From Dyella sp. S184 (GTDB taxonomy: Bacteria; Pseudomonadota; Gammaproteobacteria; Xanthomonadales; Rhodanobacteraceae), in NCBI RefSeq assembly GCF_009766065.1, contig NZ_LMUE01000005.1, forward strand, positions 426,731 to 490,730: a DNA stretch of 64,000 nucleotides, written 5' to 3'. The position numbers were made by a program, and so were the translations under genes. Shown here in pieces: positions 1 through 8,709 of the stretch (within the stretch, counting starts at the first letter, position 1; each line of letters opens with the position of its first letter). The notes beneath the pieces were generated by a model. It was not told the DNA's origin. It made no database searches and saw nothing but the letters and a program-made list of their open reading frames with translations.

Positions 1-328
1 CACCGAGTTTCTCCTGGCTCAGATTCTTGGCCTCGCGTCGACTACGAACGTTCGCCGCTATGTAAGAGCGGGTGCTTGAGGGGAACGATTGCAGAGACTT
101 GGAAGACATAAGGCCAAGCCTCCGCCTCTACTGTCTTGCAATCTACAGAATATAGCTCTACTGTTTATATACTACATATCGACTGTGGCGGTGGAAGTGC
201 GACTGATCGGCCGCACCAGCCACCTGCGCAAGCCATACGTGGGACAGATCTAGCCTGACGACATTGCCAACTCCAGGAGATGACCGGAACGGCAGGCGAG
301 GAGGGCCAACCAAGGGGAGGGACGCAGC
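1..328 (+). promoter_or_regulatory. Upstream region of the lasso-locus receptor gene
   Basis: No convincing coding frame is seen here. An A+T-rich stretch at about 130-180 could hold the promoter: TTGCAA (136-141) is followed 17 bp later by TACTGT (159-164), a weak sigma70-like pair. The 9-mer CTCTACTGT occurs twice in direct orientation, at 126-134 and 156-164, exactly 30 bp apart (about three helical turns), and overlaps the candidate promoter. That spacing would suit an operator. A strong ribosome binding site (AGGGGAGG, 313-320) precedes the next start. The promoter call is inference. Confidence 0.35.
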
Positions 329-2731
329 ATGAAGACAAGCACGCTACGCAACGCCATTTCCATCGCCTTGCTCGTCGCCAGTGCCGGCGCGAGTGAGTGG
401 GCCGTGGCCCAAGACGTCACGACAGACACAACGTCGCAGAGTAGGGCGTCGGTGACCAAGGCGCCGGCCAAGACGCAACCGAAAAAATCGACCGACAAGT
501 CCGCAGCGCCAGCGGCAACTAACTTGCAGACCGTGACCGTCACCGGCACACGCATCCGTGGCGGTGACACGCCGTCACCGGTCATCACGATCGGCAACGA
601 GCAGATTCAGCAGGAAGGTTTCGCGGATCTCGGCGACGTGATCCGCAGCGTGCCGCAGAACTTCTCGGGTGGTCAGAACCCGGGAGTAGTAGGCGGGGCC
701 GAAGGCGGTGGTATCGCCAATCAGAATATCTCTGGCGGATCGTCGCTCGACCTGCGTGGCCTGGGGCCCGACGCCACGTTGACGCTGCTCAACGGGCGGC
801 GGCTTGCCTATAGCGGCTTTGTGCAGGCGGTAGACATCGGCGCCATTCCGGTCGAGGCAGTAGATCGCATCGAAATCATTCCGGATGGGGCGTCGGCCAT
901 CTACGGGTCCGATGCCGTGGGCGGCGTAGGCAATGTGATACTGAGGCGCGACTATGACGGCGTAACGGTCGGCACGCGTTATGGTGGCGCGACGGACGGT
1001 GGACTCACCACTCGCGAGTACACCGCCACGGCTGGCACCAGTTGGTCCAGCGGTGGCCTGATCGCGACTTGGGAGAAGGCATCCAGCGATCCGATCTATG
1101 CCGACCAGCGTGACTATACCGATTACCTGTCCAACCCCACCACGCTCTATCCGCAAAGCGACTTGCGCAGCGGGTTGTTCAGTATCCATCAGTCGTTGGG
1201 CAGTCTCGTCGAGCTGCAAGTGGATGCCTTCAGGACTGAGCGTGAGCAGCTCACGTACTACACGGCGATCCCGACCCAGTTCTACCCGGCCACGGCGGAA
1301 ACGACGACTTCCTTCGTTTCGCCCAGCGTCGAGATATCGCTGCCGAACGACTGGACGATGTCCGTCGGGGGAACCTGGGGTAGGGATGATGTCATCTCGG
1401 GACTGTCGATAGGTACCCGCGCGACAGGGCTGCTGACGCCCATTGCCCGCAATCTCTATAGGAATGGGAGCCGTACCTACGAACTGGGTGCCGAAGGTCC
1501 GCTGTTTGCTCTGCCCGGTGGAGATGCGCGACTGGCAGTGGGCGCCGGATACCGGACGAACAATTTCCTGCAAAGCAGTTTGGTCAGTGGAACTGTCGGT
1601 GCCGACGGCGATGACAGCAGCCACTTTGCCTATGCTGAAATCAATCTACCGCTGATTGGCTCGGATCAGGGTATTCCCGGCGTGCAGCGCCTGGAGCTGA
1701 CTGCCGCAGTTCGCGGAGAGGACTACGCCAGTTTCGGTAGCGTCACCACCCCGAAACTCGGCTTGATCTATGGGCCCAGTACCGATTTCACGCTGAAGGC
1801 GTCCTGGGGCAAGTCCTTCAAGGCACCGACGCTCCTGCAGCGGTATCAAGCGCAGTCTGCCTACCTGTATCCAGCGGCCGCGGTTGGCGGTAGCGGTTAT
1901 GCCAGCGACGCAACGGTACTGATTCCCTACGGCGGGAATCCCGATCTCGAACCCGAACGTGCGCGTACCTGGAGTGCCTCGATGGCGTTCCATCCCGAGG
2001 CGCTGCCGGCACTCGAGACGGAGCTGAGCTGGTTCGACATCGACTTTACTGGCCGTATTGCGCAGCCGCTCGTCTACCAGGCGCAGGCGTTGAGCAACCC
2101 CCTGTACGCCCAGTTCATCGACTATTCGCCGACGGCTAGCGAGCAGGCAAGCATTCTCGCGAACTCGCAGTTCAGCAACTTCACCGGCGCTCCCTACGAT
2201 CCCGGCAAAGTTGTCGCGATTGCCTTCAATCGCTACATGAATACGGTCGCGCAACACGTCAAGGGGCTCGATCTCTCAGAATCGTACGGGGTCGATCTCG
2301 GCTCCGGTCGGTTGGCGATTCGAGGATCGCTCAGTTGGCTGGACAGCTCGCAACAGACCACAGCGGCGGATAGTTTCCACGATCTGTCAGGCACCTTGTT
2401 CTATCCAGCCAAGATCAAAGGCCGCATCGGTGCCGTCTGGAGTCAGGGCGGGTTCTCCGCTTCGACCTTCGCCAACTACGTCAGTGGCGTGACCAACACG
2501 GTGGATGGAAGCAAGTCGAGTTCATTCACCACTATCGACGCCACGCTGCGCTATGCCATCGGTGAGCGCCACGATTTCTTCTCCGACATGGACTTTGTGC
2601 TCTCGGCGACGAATCTCCTCGACCGGTCGCCCCCGTTGTACGCACCGTCGAGCAACAACCCACCCTACGACTCGACCAACTATTCGCCAATCGGTCGATT
2701 CCTGAGCGTCAGTGTGTCCAAGCATTGGTGA
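329..2731 (+). CDS. TonB-dependent outer-membrane receptor of the lasso-peptide locus
   Basis: This 800-residue protein starts with a signal peptide (basic MKTSTLR, hydrophobic core, cleavage near AVAQ at about residue 28). A Thr/Lys-rich linker follows, then a plug domain with TVTVTGTRIRGGDTPSP and the plug-end pattern SAIYGSDAVGG (about residues 190-200), and then a long beta-barrel. The C-terminus SVSVSKHW is typical of barrel strands. Siderophore-type receptors of this class import ligands using TonB energy. Its close coupling to a lasso isopeptidase gene suggests that it imports the lasso peptide or a complex containing it, as proposed for astexin- and xanthomonin-type loci. The ligand itself cannot be read from sequence. 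The start has an excellent ribosome binding site. Confidence 0.9.
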   Translation: MKTSTLRNAISIALLVASAGASEWAVAQDVTTDTTSQSRASVTKAPAKTQPKKSTDKSAAPAATNLQTVTVTGTRIRGGDTPSPVITIGNEQIQQEGFADLGDVIRSVPQNFSGGQNPGVVGGAEGGGIANQNISGGSSLDLRGLGPDATLTLLNGRRLAYSGFVQAVDIGAIPVEAVDRIEIIPDGASAIYGSDAVGGVGNVILRRDYDGVTVGTRYGGATDGGLTTREYTATAGTSWSSGGLIATWEKASSDPIYADQRDYTDYLSNPTTLYPQSDLRSGLFSIHQSLGSLVELQVDAFRTEREQLTYYTAIPTQFYPATAETTTSFVSPSVEISLPNDWTMSVGGTWGRDDVISGLSIGTRATGLLTPIARNLYRNGSRTYELGAEGPLFALPGGDARLAVGAGYRTNNFLQSSLVSGTVGADGDDSSHFAYAEINLPLIGSDQGIPGVQRLELTAAVRGEDYASFGSVTTPKLGLIYGPSTDFTLKASWGKSFKAPTLLQRYQAQSAYLYPAAAVGGSGYASDATVLIPYGGNPDLEPERARTWSASMAFHPEALPALETELSWFDIDFTGRIAQPLVYQAQALSNPLYAQFIDYSPTASEQASILANSQFSNFTGAPYDPGKVVAIAFNRYMNTVAQHVKGLDLSESYGVDLGSGRLAIRGSLSWLDSSQQTTAADSFHDLSGTLFYPAKIKGRIGAVWSQGGFSASTFANYVSGVTNTVDGSKSSSFTTIDATLRYAIGERHDFFSDMDFVLSATNLLDRSPPLYAPSSNNPPYDSTNYSPIGRFLSVSVSKHW

Positions 2732-2759
2732 TGTCGCCCCCCAATTCGGAGCAAATGTC

Positions 2760-4922
2760 ATGAATAGTTTGCAAAAGGGCAACGGATCGGTCGTCCGCAG
2801 GGTGAAGCTCGCAACCATCCATCTCCTGGCGCTGGGAGTGTTGTCAGGCGTGGTGGTGAGCTTGCACGCCGGGGAGGCGATTTCTCCCCGACGTCTTATC
2901 GAAGTCGTCGATATCAGCGGTCCGGTGGTGTCGCCGGACAGCAGCCAGGTTGCGTTTCGGACCGAGCAGGCGTCGGTGGCGCGAAATACCTACGATTCGG
3001 TGTGGTATGTCCAGAACACGGACGGCAAGACACCACCGCGCAGGGTAGGTGAGGGAGGAGTCCCGTTGCGCAGTTCGGCGGGGCTTTCGCTGCCCGCTTT
3101 CGCGGTGTGGTCGCCGGACGGGCGTTGGATCTACTACCGGGCGCTCATGGACGGAAAAGTCGGCGTTTGGCGCGCCAGTGCCGATGGTTCTAGCGCGAAG
3201 CCGCTCACGAACGACCCGGCGGATGTGCGGAATTTTCTGCTGAGTGCGGATGGCAAGACGCTCAACTACAGCGTCGGGGCTACACGCGACGAGGTCATCG
3301 CAGCGGAGCAGTCGGAGTACGAACGCGGCATTCACGTCGACAGTTCGGTACCCATCGGGCAGGGCGATCTGTTCCGGTCCGGAAATGTTGAAGGCCGTCT
3401 TGCGACGCAGCGTCTGGATGTCCTGGGCGATGGGTTCGCTCGCGTTCCGCTGCTTTCCGGAGTTCCGGACCGCTGGAAGGCGATCGATCTGTTGACTGGA
3501 AAAACACGCGACCTTGAGGCATCCGAGGTGCCATCGCCGCAAACCATCGCTTCGGCACTGCCGAAGGGGGAATCGAAGCCCTGGAGGTATGCACTCGACA
3601 CCGTGAATCACCGAGTCGCCCTGCTGACGCGAGTGGGTGACCAAGGGGACTTGGTGCAAAAACCGGGGGTCGAGCTGTCAGTGCTGCTGGGAAAGAATTC
3701 TCCACGGCACATCGAGTGTCAGGCTGAGCCGTGCGTCAACAAGGCGATATCGGGAGTCCAATGGAAGCCGGGTAGCGAGGAAGTGGTGTACACGGTGAGC
3801 GACCCCGCGGAGGGGATGGCCCAATCCATCTTCCGATGGAATGTGAAGAGCGGCGAAGTGAGGTTAGTTGCACGCTCCGCTGGCCTGCTCAACGGCGGAC
3901 AGCGATACGGCCTTGAGGACCCAGGCTGTGGCCTGTCGTCCACGGCGTTGGTCTGTGTGGCAGCCGATGCCAACCGGCCGCCGCGAGTTGAGAAGATCGA
4001 CCTGGAGACAGGCAAGCGCCAGGTCTTGTTCGATCCGAATGCATCGCTTGCGGCCGACATCTCGGCTGACATGCCGGTGAAGCTGCTTCGCTGGAAGGAT
4101 GCAAAGGGGAGGTTGTTCACCGGGCAATTCTTTGCCGCGCGGAGAACGGGAGATCGCCCGCCCCCTCTGTTCATCGCGTACTACCTCTGCCCGGGATTCC
4201 TGCGTAGTGGGTACGGAGGCGAGTGGCCTCTGGCGACATTTGCCGAGCACGGAATTTCCGCGCTGTGCATCAACTATGGCCCTTTCAGCTTCGATGCGGT
4301 TGAGCGCTACAACCAAGGCCTTTCGGCAGTAAAGAGTGCAGTGGACCTGTTGGCATCGTCTGGAGAAATTGATCGAACCAGAGTGGGAATGGGTGAACTG
4401 AGCTTCGGCACGGAGATAACGATGTGGACGGCATTCAATTCCGATCTTCTCGCTGCGACATCGATCACCGGCGCGTTGCTCTCGCGAAGCATGTACTTGC
4501 ATGGAAGCCTAAAAGGGAAGGAGTTCATATCGCGTGCGCACAAGGTGTGGCAACTAGGATCTCCCGACGAGACGCCAGAGCAATGGAAAAGAATTGGACT
4601 GGAGTTCAATTTGGACAAGATCAGGTCGCCGGTTCTGATGCAGGTGCCTGAGCAGGAATACGTGTGGCTGCTCGACTCCGCCGTTCCGTTGATGCTGGAT
4701 CACAAGGCTGATCTCTACGTGTTCCCTCAAGCGCCGCACTTCAAGTTTCAACCCAGGCAACTGCTGGCTGCGAACGAGAGGAACGTCGACTGGTTCAGAT
4801 TCTGGCTGCAGGATTACGAGGATCCCGATCCGGAGAAGAAGAGCCAATATGCCGTCTGGCGTGAGATGAAGGCACATGCGTCCAATCGAGGCGAGAACCC
4901 CGCGGGTTCGCGTGGCGACTAG
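2760..4922 (+). CDS. Lasso-peptide isopeptidase, prolyl-oligopeptidase-like (AtxE-type)
   Basis: About 720 residues. I prefer the start at 2760 over the upstream ATG at 2712, because GGAG lies 9 bp before it and the upstream ATG overlaps the receptor gene. The N-terminus has a basic and hydrophobic segment (about residues 15-37) resembling a signal or anchor. A WD40-like propeller region with WSPDGRWIYY follows, then an alpha/beta-hydrolase domain. The nucleophile is probably Ser548 in GELSFGT and the catalytic His is probably His660 in APHFKF. Enzymes of this family hydrolyse the isopeptide bond of lasso peptides. The function is inferred from family and context: directly behind a TonB receptor and convergent with the lasso operon. 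The stop shares the tetranucleotide CTAG with the stop of the opposite gene. Confidence 0.85.
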   Translation: MNSLQKGNGSVVRRVKLATIHLLALGVLSGVVVSLHAGEAISPRRLIEVVDISGPVVSPDSSQVAFRTEQASVARNTYDSVWYVQNTDGKTPPRRVGEGGVPLRSSAGLSLPAFAVWSPDGRWIYYRALMDGKVGVWRASADGSSAKPLTNDPADVRNFLLSADGKTLNYSVGATRDEVIAAEQSEYERGIHVDSSVPIGQGDLFRSGNVEGRLATQRLDVLGDGFARVPLLSGVPDRWKAIDLLTGKTRDLEASEVPSPQTIASALPKGESKPWRYALDTVNHRVALLTRVGDQGDLVQKPGVELSVLLGKNSPRHIECQAEPCVNKAISGVQWKPGSEEVVYTVSDPAEGMAQSIFRWNVKSGEVRLVARSAGLLNGGQRYGLEDPGCGLSSTALVCVAADANRPPRVEKIDLETGKRQVLFDPNASLAADISADMPVKLLRWKDAKGRLFTGQFFAARRTGDRPPPLFIAYYLCPGFLRSGYGGEWPLATFAEHGISALCINYGPFSFDAVERYNQGLSAVKSAVDLLASSGEIDRTRVGMGELSFGTEITMWTAFNSDLLAATSITGALLSRSMYLHGSLKGKEFISRAHKVWQLGSPDETPEQWKRIGLEFNLDKIRSPVLMQVPEQEYVWLLDSAVPLMLDHKADLYVFPQAPHFKFQPRQLLAANERNVDWFRFWLQDYEDPDPEKKSQYAVWREMKAHASNRGENPAGSRGD

Positions 4923-6661
4923 GCTTGGTGACGCAACCAATTCTCGACCGCGAAGAGAAAAAGTATCCGCGTGAAGGACTTGTCCCGCGGTGGAAGCTCT
5001 GCATTGAAGAAGCGTGTCAGCGCATCGGAATCCAGCAGGTGTTGATCGTGCAGGGCGCCTGATAGCAGGATCTCGTGAATCTGGCTCTTGTTGCGCTTGA
5101 ATATGGCGCCAAGATAGCTGATGAATGAACCTTTGCTTCTGCGGTTGAGAATGTTTTGAGGCAGTACGTCGGCGAACGCGGCTCTGGCGACAGCCCGGTT
5201 TTGGCCACCGGTTATCGACATCCATGAGGGTACTTTGAGGCACGCCTCGACGACAGGTTGAGAAAGCAGAGGCATACGGATCCAGCAGTTCTCACCGCGA
5301 TAGACGATGTCCCTGAACAACTGGTTGCTGGCGAGATCGAAGATTCTTTCCCGGTCGCCAAGTAGCACGTCTGTCGGAGCATCGAGCCACGGGTGAGATT
5401 CTGCCGGTCCGATGGCAATGGACGGATTCATGAACGTTCGGTCTGGTGCGCAGGCTGCTTTCGGTGCTCGCATCATTTTCCGAGCCGTCAGCTTTGCAGC
5501 CTTCCACATCGTGCACTGATGCAGGACGGAAAGATCCCTGATCGATGAAATACCCGTGACCATGCCGCGCTCACTTATCGCATCCGCAGCAGGGACCGCA
5601 TTGGTCAGAAGCCCGAACACCGTGTCGCCACCAGCACCCATATACGAGCTCGAAGCTCCGTATCGCCGGGCTGCAGTTTCCATTGCGTTCGACACCGCAT
5701 ATTGCAGGATACCCATCCTGGGCGAAACGGCATCGGGGAACGGCGCGACGTCGCAGCACGCAATGTCGAGATCAAGTTGTTCGGTTTGTAGTTCTACGCC
5801 GAGATAGCTTGCCATCTGCCTGGCGTACTGGCGTTCGTCGGCGCCAGGTACAGGTGTTGCCAAGTTGTAGCAAGTTACCCGCGGCCGCGTATTCTTCAGG
5901 CAGGCCGCGACAATGGAAGAGTCGAGACCTCCGGACAGTTCCATAAGAATGGATTCGTCGAAGTCAGCCCAGGTCCTGACCACGGACGCTACGGTTGTCC
6001 GGATGTCGGCAGCAGCATCAGCAAGATTGGTGTGTCGGTGTCCCGGCGCGACGAAGCTCCACGGCGACCAGTTCAGATCCGTTGTGAGCTCCGTTCGACC
6101 AACGACCAGCGAGGATCCCGGTAGCAGCTCGCGGATATCGACAAGGCCGGTGCGACTTGTCTTGAGGTTGGGGTAGGTCAGGCAATGGGCGATGAAATCC
6201 CAGTCAATTCGCTTTCGGTATAGATCAAGGCGTGTCGCCATTGAAATGCCGGACGTAACAAAGCCAGCGCCGTTCCGGAGTGAATAGACACAGGGAACGC
6301 CGCCAGACGGGTCGCGGGTAATGACGGCGCCCGCGTCGCCTTCGTCGCAGGGCTGGACCAGCACGTACTCGCCCCAGAAGTTCTCCATGATGTGTTTTCG
6401 CAGACGCTTGTGACTTGAGAACGCTGGGAACTGCGCGGTTGCATCAAGTGGTGAGGGCTTGCGCGAAAACAGATGTCCGATTGCGAGTCCGCCTTCCGGC
6501 AGCGAGAGGCATGGCGTTTCCTTCGAGAGAAAGAGCCTGATCGATCCCGACGTGAGGGGCTCGCGCATGCCATCGATCTGCAATGCGGCTTCGATCTCGG
6601 GTAGGTTCGCGACATCCCACCGGCGATTGATGTCTACGAGCGCAAGGTAGCGGTAGCTCAT
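4919..6661 (-). CDS. Lasso-peptide macrolactam synthetase (asparagine-synthetase-like, protein C)
   Basis: This 580-residue protein has a glutaminase-like N-terminal half and an asparagine-synthetase C-terminal half. The nucleotide-binding PP-loop SGGLDSSIVAA lies at about residues 244-254. The N-terminus is MSYRYLALV, so it lacks the Cys2 nucleophile of true glutamine-dependent synthetases, as expected for lasso cyclases. The family adenylates the Asp/Glu side chain in the core peptide and closes the isopeptide ring onto residue 1. The start codon overlaps the stop of B by one base (TGATG), so translation is probably coupled. It ends on the same CTAG as the convergent isopeptidase gene. Confidence 0.88.
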   Translation of the reverse strand: MSYRYLALVDINRRWDVANLPEIEAALQIDGMREPLTSGSIRLFLSKETPCLSLPEGGLAIGHLFSRKPSPLDATAQFPAFSSHKRLRKHIMENFWGEYVLVQPCDEGDAGAVITRDPSGGVPCVYSLRNGAGFVTSGISMATRLDLYRKRIDWDFIAHCLTYPNLKTSRTGLVDIRELLPGSSLVVGRTELTTDLNWSPWSFVAPGHRHTNLADAAADIRTTVASVVRTWADFDESILMELSGGLDSSIVAACLKNTRPRVTCYNLATPVPGADERQYARQMASYLGVELQTEQLDLDIACCDVAPFPDAVSPRMGILQYAVSNAMETAARRYGASSSYMGAGGDTVFGLLTNAVPAADAISERGMVTGISSIRDLSVLHQCTMWKAAKLTARKMMRAPKAACAPDRTFMNPSIAIGPAESHPWLDAPTDVLLGDRERIFDLASNQLFRDIVYRGENCWIRMPLLSQPVVEACLKVPSWMSITGGQNRAVARAAFADVLPQNILNRRSKGSFISYLGAIFKRNKSQIHEILLSGALHDQHLLDSDALTRFFNAELPPRDKSFTRILFLFAVENWLRHQA

Positions 6662-7332
6662 CAGATCACCCTAATCGGAGTATGGGCATTGGCGTGCCCG
6701 ACCGTGTCGTTCAGAACCAAGTCTCCGGCCTGTACCCAGCAATGCGCCGAGAATGGATCGGACGTGACGCCAAAGACGATGCTTGCGTGGAGTCTTCGTC
6801 TGGCGAGGAACTTGACCATCGCGAGAGAGTCGAGCAAGCAGCGGGTTTCGACAGGTGTGTAGGCGCGTGCGAGCCTGAATTCACCGGAGGCTTCGAGCAG
6901 TAGCTGCTCGACTGCCCGGTCGGAAATGGAGCCTGGACGTGGTTGCTTGCTTGGTCTGAAGGCCACAACTGAGTCGAGGATGGTCCTCAGCGGACGTGTT
7001 CTAAGCTGCCGGCGTATCGAGCAGACGGTGATGAATACGTCGACTAGTGAGCCGAGATGAAGTTTGGCTTGGCAGGATTGTTCAAGGGCGCTTCGGGCGG
7101 GGTATTCGATGTTCACAGCCGTCACTCGGCCTTGCGAGCCTGGGGCTTCTACCAGGATATTTCGTTCTACCAGTGAACCGACGCCGGTATCCTTATTCCC
7201 GTTGGCGTATGCAATGAAAGGGCGCTCCAGGTTGCTCGACAATCGAAAGTAGCGGTCGTTCCGAATGTCCAGGAAGATGAGGCGATCGTCTACCCGGCAG
7301 AAAGACAGATCATTGCGTAATGTGTAGGTCAT
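6661..7332 (-). CDS. Fused lasso B protein: RRE domain plus transglutaminase-like leader peptidase
   Basis: I start the protein at MTYTLRNDL (223 residues). The ATG 30 bp upstream would run into the upstream hairpin, whereas 7332 has GGTGAGG six bases before it. The N-terminal 80 residues (LSFCRVDDRLIFLDIRNDRYFRL) look like a PqqD-type RiPP recognition element that binds the leader peptide. The C-terminal part has the cysteine-protease triad pattern: Cys in ETRCLLDSL, His in FSAHCWVQ and Asp in LVLNDTVG. The family cleaves the leader behind a penultimate Thr. B1 and B2 are fused here, as is usual in proteobacterial loci. Confidence 0.88.
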   Translation of the reverse strand: MTYTLRNDLSFCRVDDRLIFLDIRNDRYFRLSSNLERPFIAYANGNKDTGVGSLVERNILVEAPGSQGRVTAVNIEYPARSALEQSCQAKLHLGSLVDVFITVCSIRRQLRTRPLRTILDSVVAFRPSKQPRPGSISDRAVEQLLLEASGEFRLARAYTPVETRCLLDSLAMVKFLARRRLHASIVFGVTSDPFSAHCWVQAGDLVLNDTVGHANAHTPIRVI

Positions 7333-7353
7333 GGTGTCCTCACCAACAAGAGT

Positions 7354-7377
7354 GAGGCGCACCTTTCGGTGCGCCTC
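7354..7377 (-). other. Perfect hairpin between lasso precursor and processing genes
   Basis: A perfect 10-bp inverted repeat (GAGGCGCACC / GGTGCGCCTC) encloses a 4-base loop. It lies 6 bases after the precursor stop and 21 bases before the B start. No U-tract follows on the transcribed strand, so it is unlikely to be a full terminator. Hairpins at this place are known in proteobacterial lasso operons and probably stabilise or partly attenuate the message, so that precursor exceeds enzymes. Confidence 0.75.
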
Positions 7378-7383
7378 GTTGGC

Positions 7384-7524
7384 TCATTCCTCGGAGATTC
7401 CCGGCATCACATTGAGCCCGGTGGGCTCGATGACTCCTCCGGGTCCCTGGGTCTCGACACTGGCGACGCCGAGCTCGACGACGTCTTCTGGGGTGTTGTT
7501 GAGGATGTTCTCGTTCGTGTTCAT
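7384..7524 (-). CDS. Lasso-peptide precursor (A), xanthomonin-like
   Basis: A 46-residue gene that I read directly from the minus strand. The start has GGAG six bases upstream (TAGGAGATCGAG-ATG). Residues 1-26 form an acidic leader beginning MNTNENILNNTPEDVVEL and ending VETQ, with the conserved Thr at position -2. Residues 27-46 are the core GPGGVIEPTGLNVMPGISEE. Core Gly1 can only cyclise to Glu7, because positions 8 and 9 are Pro and Thr, giving a 7-residue ring. The tail NVxPGISEE resembles, from memory, the published xanthomonin precursors; the last residues may be trimmed. The gene lies first in an A-B-C operon. No lasD-type ABC exporter is adjacent. Confidence 0.9.
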   Translation of the reverse strand: MNTNENILNNTPEDVVELGVASVETQGPGGVIEPTGLNVMPGISEE

Positions 7525-7719
7525 CTCGATCTCCTACGGTGACGTCATGGCAGTCCCATGACGCGAGCAGCGTAGGAGCCGGAAATTTTGATTTTCAAAT
7601 GATTATTGCGCTGTCATCTGGTGATTATTCCGGGAGCGTGATGGTGGTCCCGCAATGCCGGACTCCGCATCGACGCTTCTTCGCACGATGACCCACGAGG
7701 GCACTGGATCGGAGGCTGC
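7525..7719 (-). promoter_or_regulatory. Promoter/leader region of the lasso A-B-C operon
   Basis: The 195 bases between the GntR gene end and the precursor hold no gene. An A+T-rich block lies at about 7575-7625. A weak minus-strand promoter could be TTGAAA followed 17-18 bases later by TACGCT. Between it and the precursor ribosome binding site is an inverted repeat GTCATGG / CCATGAC (7544-7550 / 7556-7562) with a 5-base spacer, a possible operator or 5' leader hairpin. The promoter assignment is inference. Confidence 0.4.
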
Positions 7720-8349
7720 CTAGGGGAGGTAATCGTTGCGATCGCTCAGCAAGGCCACGATGCGCGGGACGAGTCGCTTGCGGCGTTCGTGATAGTCGCG
7801 CAGTGCGGACTTCAGGGCCGGCATGTCGCGTGTCTGCCAATGCCGTTTCAGTACCGAAAGCTCTTCGAAGCTGTGCTTGAGCAAGCCTTGCTCGGCCCGA
7901 CGTATCGGCGCCAGCCGGTCGTTGGCCTGCTTCACGGCATGGTGGAGGGACCTGTGGGCTGTCGCGCGTGCGATCGCATCGAACAGTTGCCACGTCAGCT
8001 TGACTGGATCGTCGTCAGCGGACGCAAGCTCCAGCTGATCTGTCTCCCGGGCTGCCGGTGCTGTGCCGATATCGCATGCCATCAGCAACAGGCGTTCCAT
8101 CCAGTCGTAGAGGTCGCGCATGGCGACTTCGGTGAGCAACGGGACGTGCAGTCCACCGCGGGCATGATCGATGAGCAGAGCTTCGCCGACCAGGCGGTAC
8201 AGGGCGAATCGAACCGGCGTGGGACTGGTTTTGAACTCTGCGGCGAGCGTGGCCGGGTCAAGCCGCTGCCCGGGTGCGTAGCGCCCCGACCGCAGGGCGC
8301 GTTTGACCTGTCCGTACACGAATACACTCTTGGAGTGGATTGCATCCAT
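7720..8349 (-). CDS. GntR-family transcriptional regulator
   Basis: 209 residues. The N-terminal winged helix (about residues 10-75) has the GntR pattern: YGQVKRALRSGRYAPGQRL, then LAAEFKTSPTPVRFALYRL and a wing at IDHARGGLHV. An all-helical FCD-like ligand domain fills about 80-200. It lies upstream of, and in the same direction as, the lasso A-B-C genes, so it could control them or be cotranscribed upstream. GntR-like regulators occur beside some proteobacterial lasso loci. The ligand is unknown. Confidence 0.8.
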   Translation of the reverse strand: MDAIHSKSVFVYGQVKRALRSGRYAPGQRLDPATLAAEFKTSPTPVRFALYRLVGEALLIDHARGGLHVPLLTEVAMRDLYDWMERLLLMACDIGTAPAARETDQLELASADDDPVKLTWQLFDAIARATAHRSLHHAVKQANDRLAPIRRAEQGLLKHSFEELSVLKRHWQTRDMPALKSALRDYHERRKRLVPRIVALLSDRNDYLP

Positions 8350-8709
8350 ATGCTGAACTCCATGTCGGCGGATGGTTTCCTGAGTTGGTGGTACAAGGAT
8401 TTTGTGTCACGCAAAGGATCGGACTTTAGCTGCCCCCGTGCCTGTCCCCATGACCAGGCCAGCTGCGATCCAGGTTTGTGCTGGGGTTCGCAATATCTTA
8501 CGACCAGCTCGCTGGAAAAGGGGGAAAGGTGTTGGAGCACCAAAACGGGGTCGGGTGATCACCGCGTCGATGAGTCGGCGTGGCAACTGCCGTGACGCTG
8601 CCCGCAGCGGAACGCTGTTTGTCTCCTCTAAAGTGGAGCGGCCTCGCGGCCAACCCCGAAAGGCGGCGGTCTGCGTTACATGGAATACCTCCTCTCTGTC
8701 GAGATATCC
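8350..8709. other. Intergenic region between the GntR and RDD genes
   Basis: About 360 bases separate the divergent GntR and RDD genes. Open frames on both strands lack good starts and recognisable protein character. The region should hold the promoters of both genes. I see no clear repeat, RNA gene or terminator in it. Confidence 0.4.

Noticed and set aside
575..1624. 349-codon minus-strand frame
   Set aside because: It is antisense to the TonB-dependent receptor and has a shadow-type composition.
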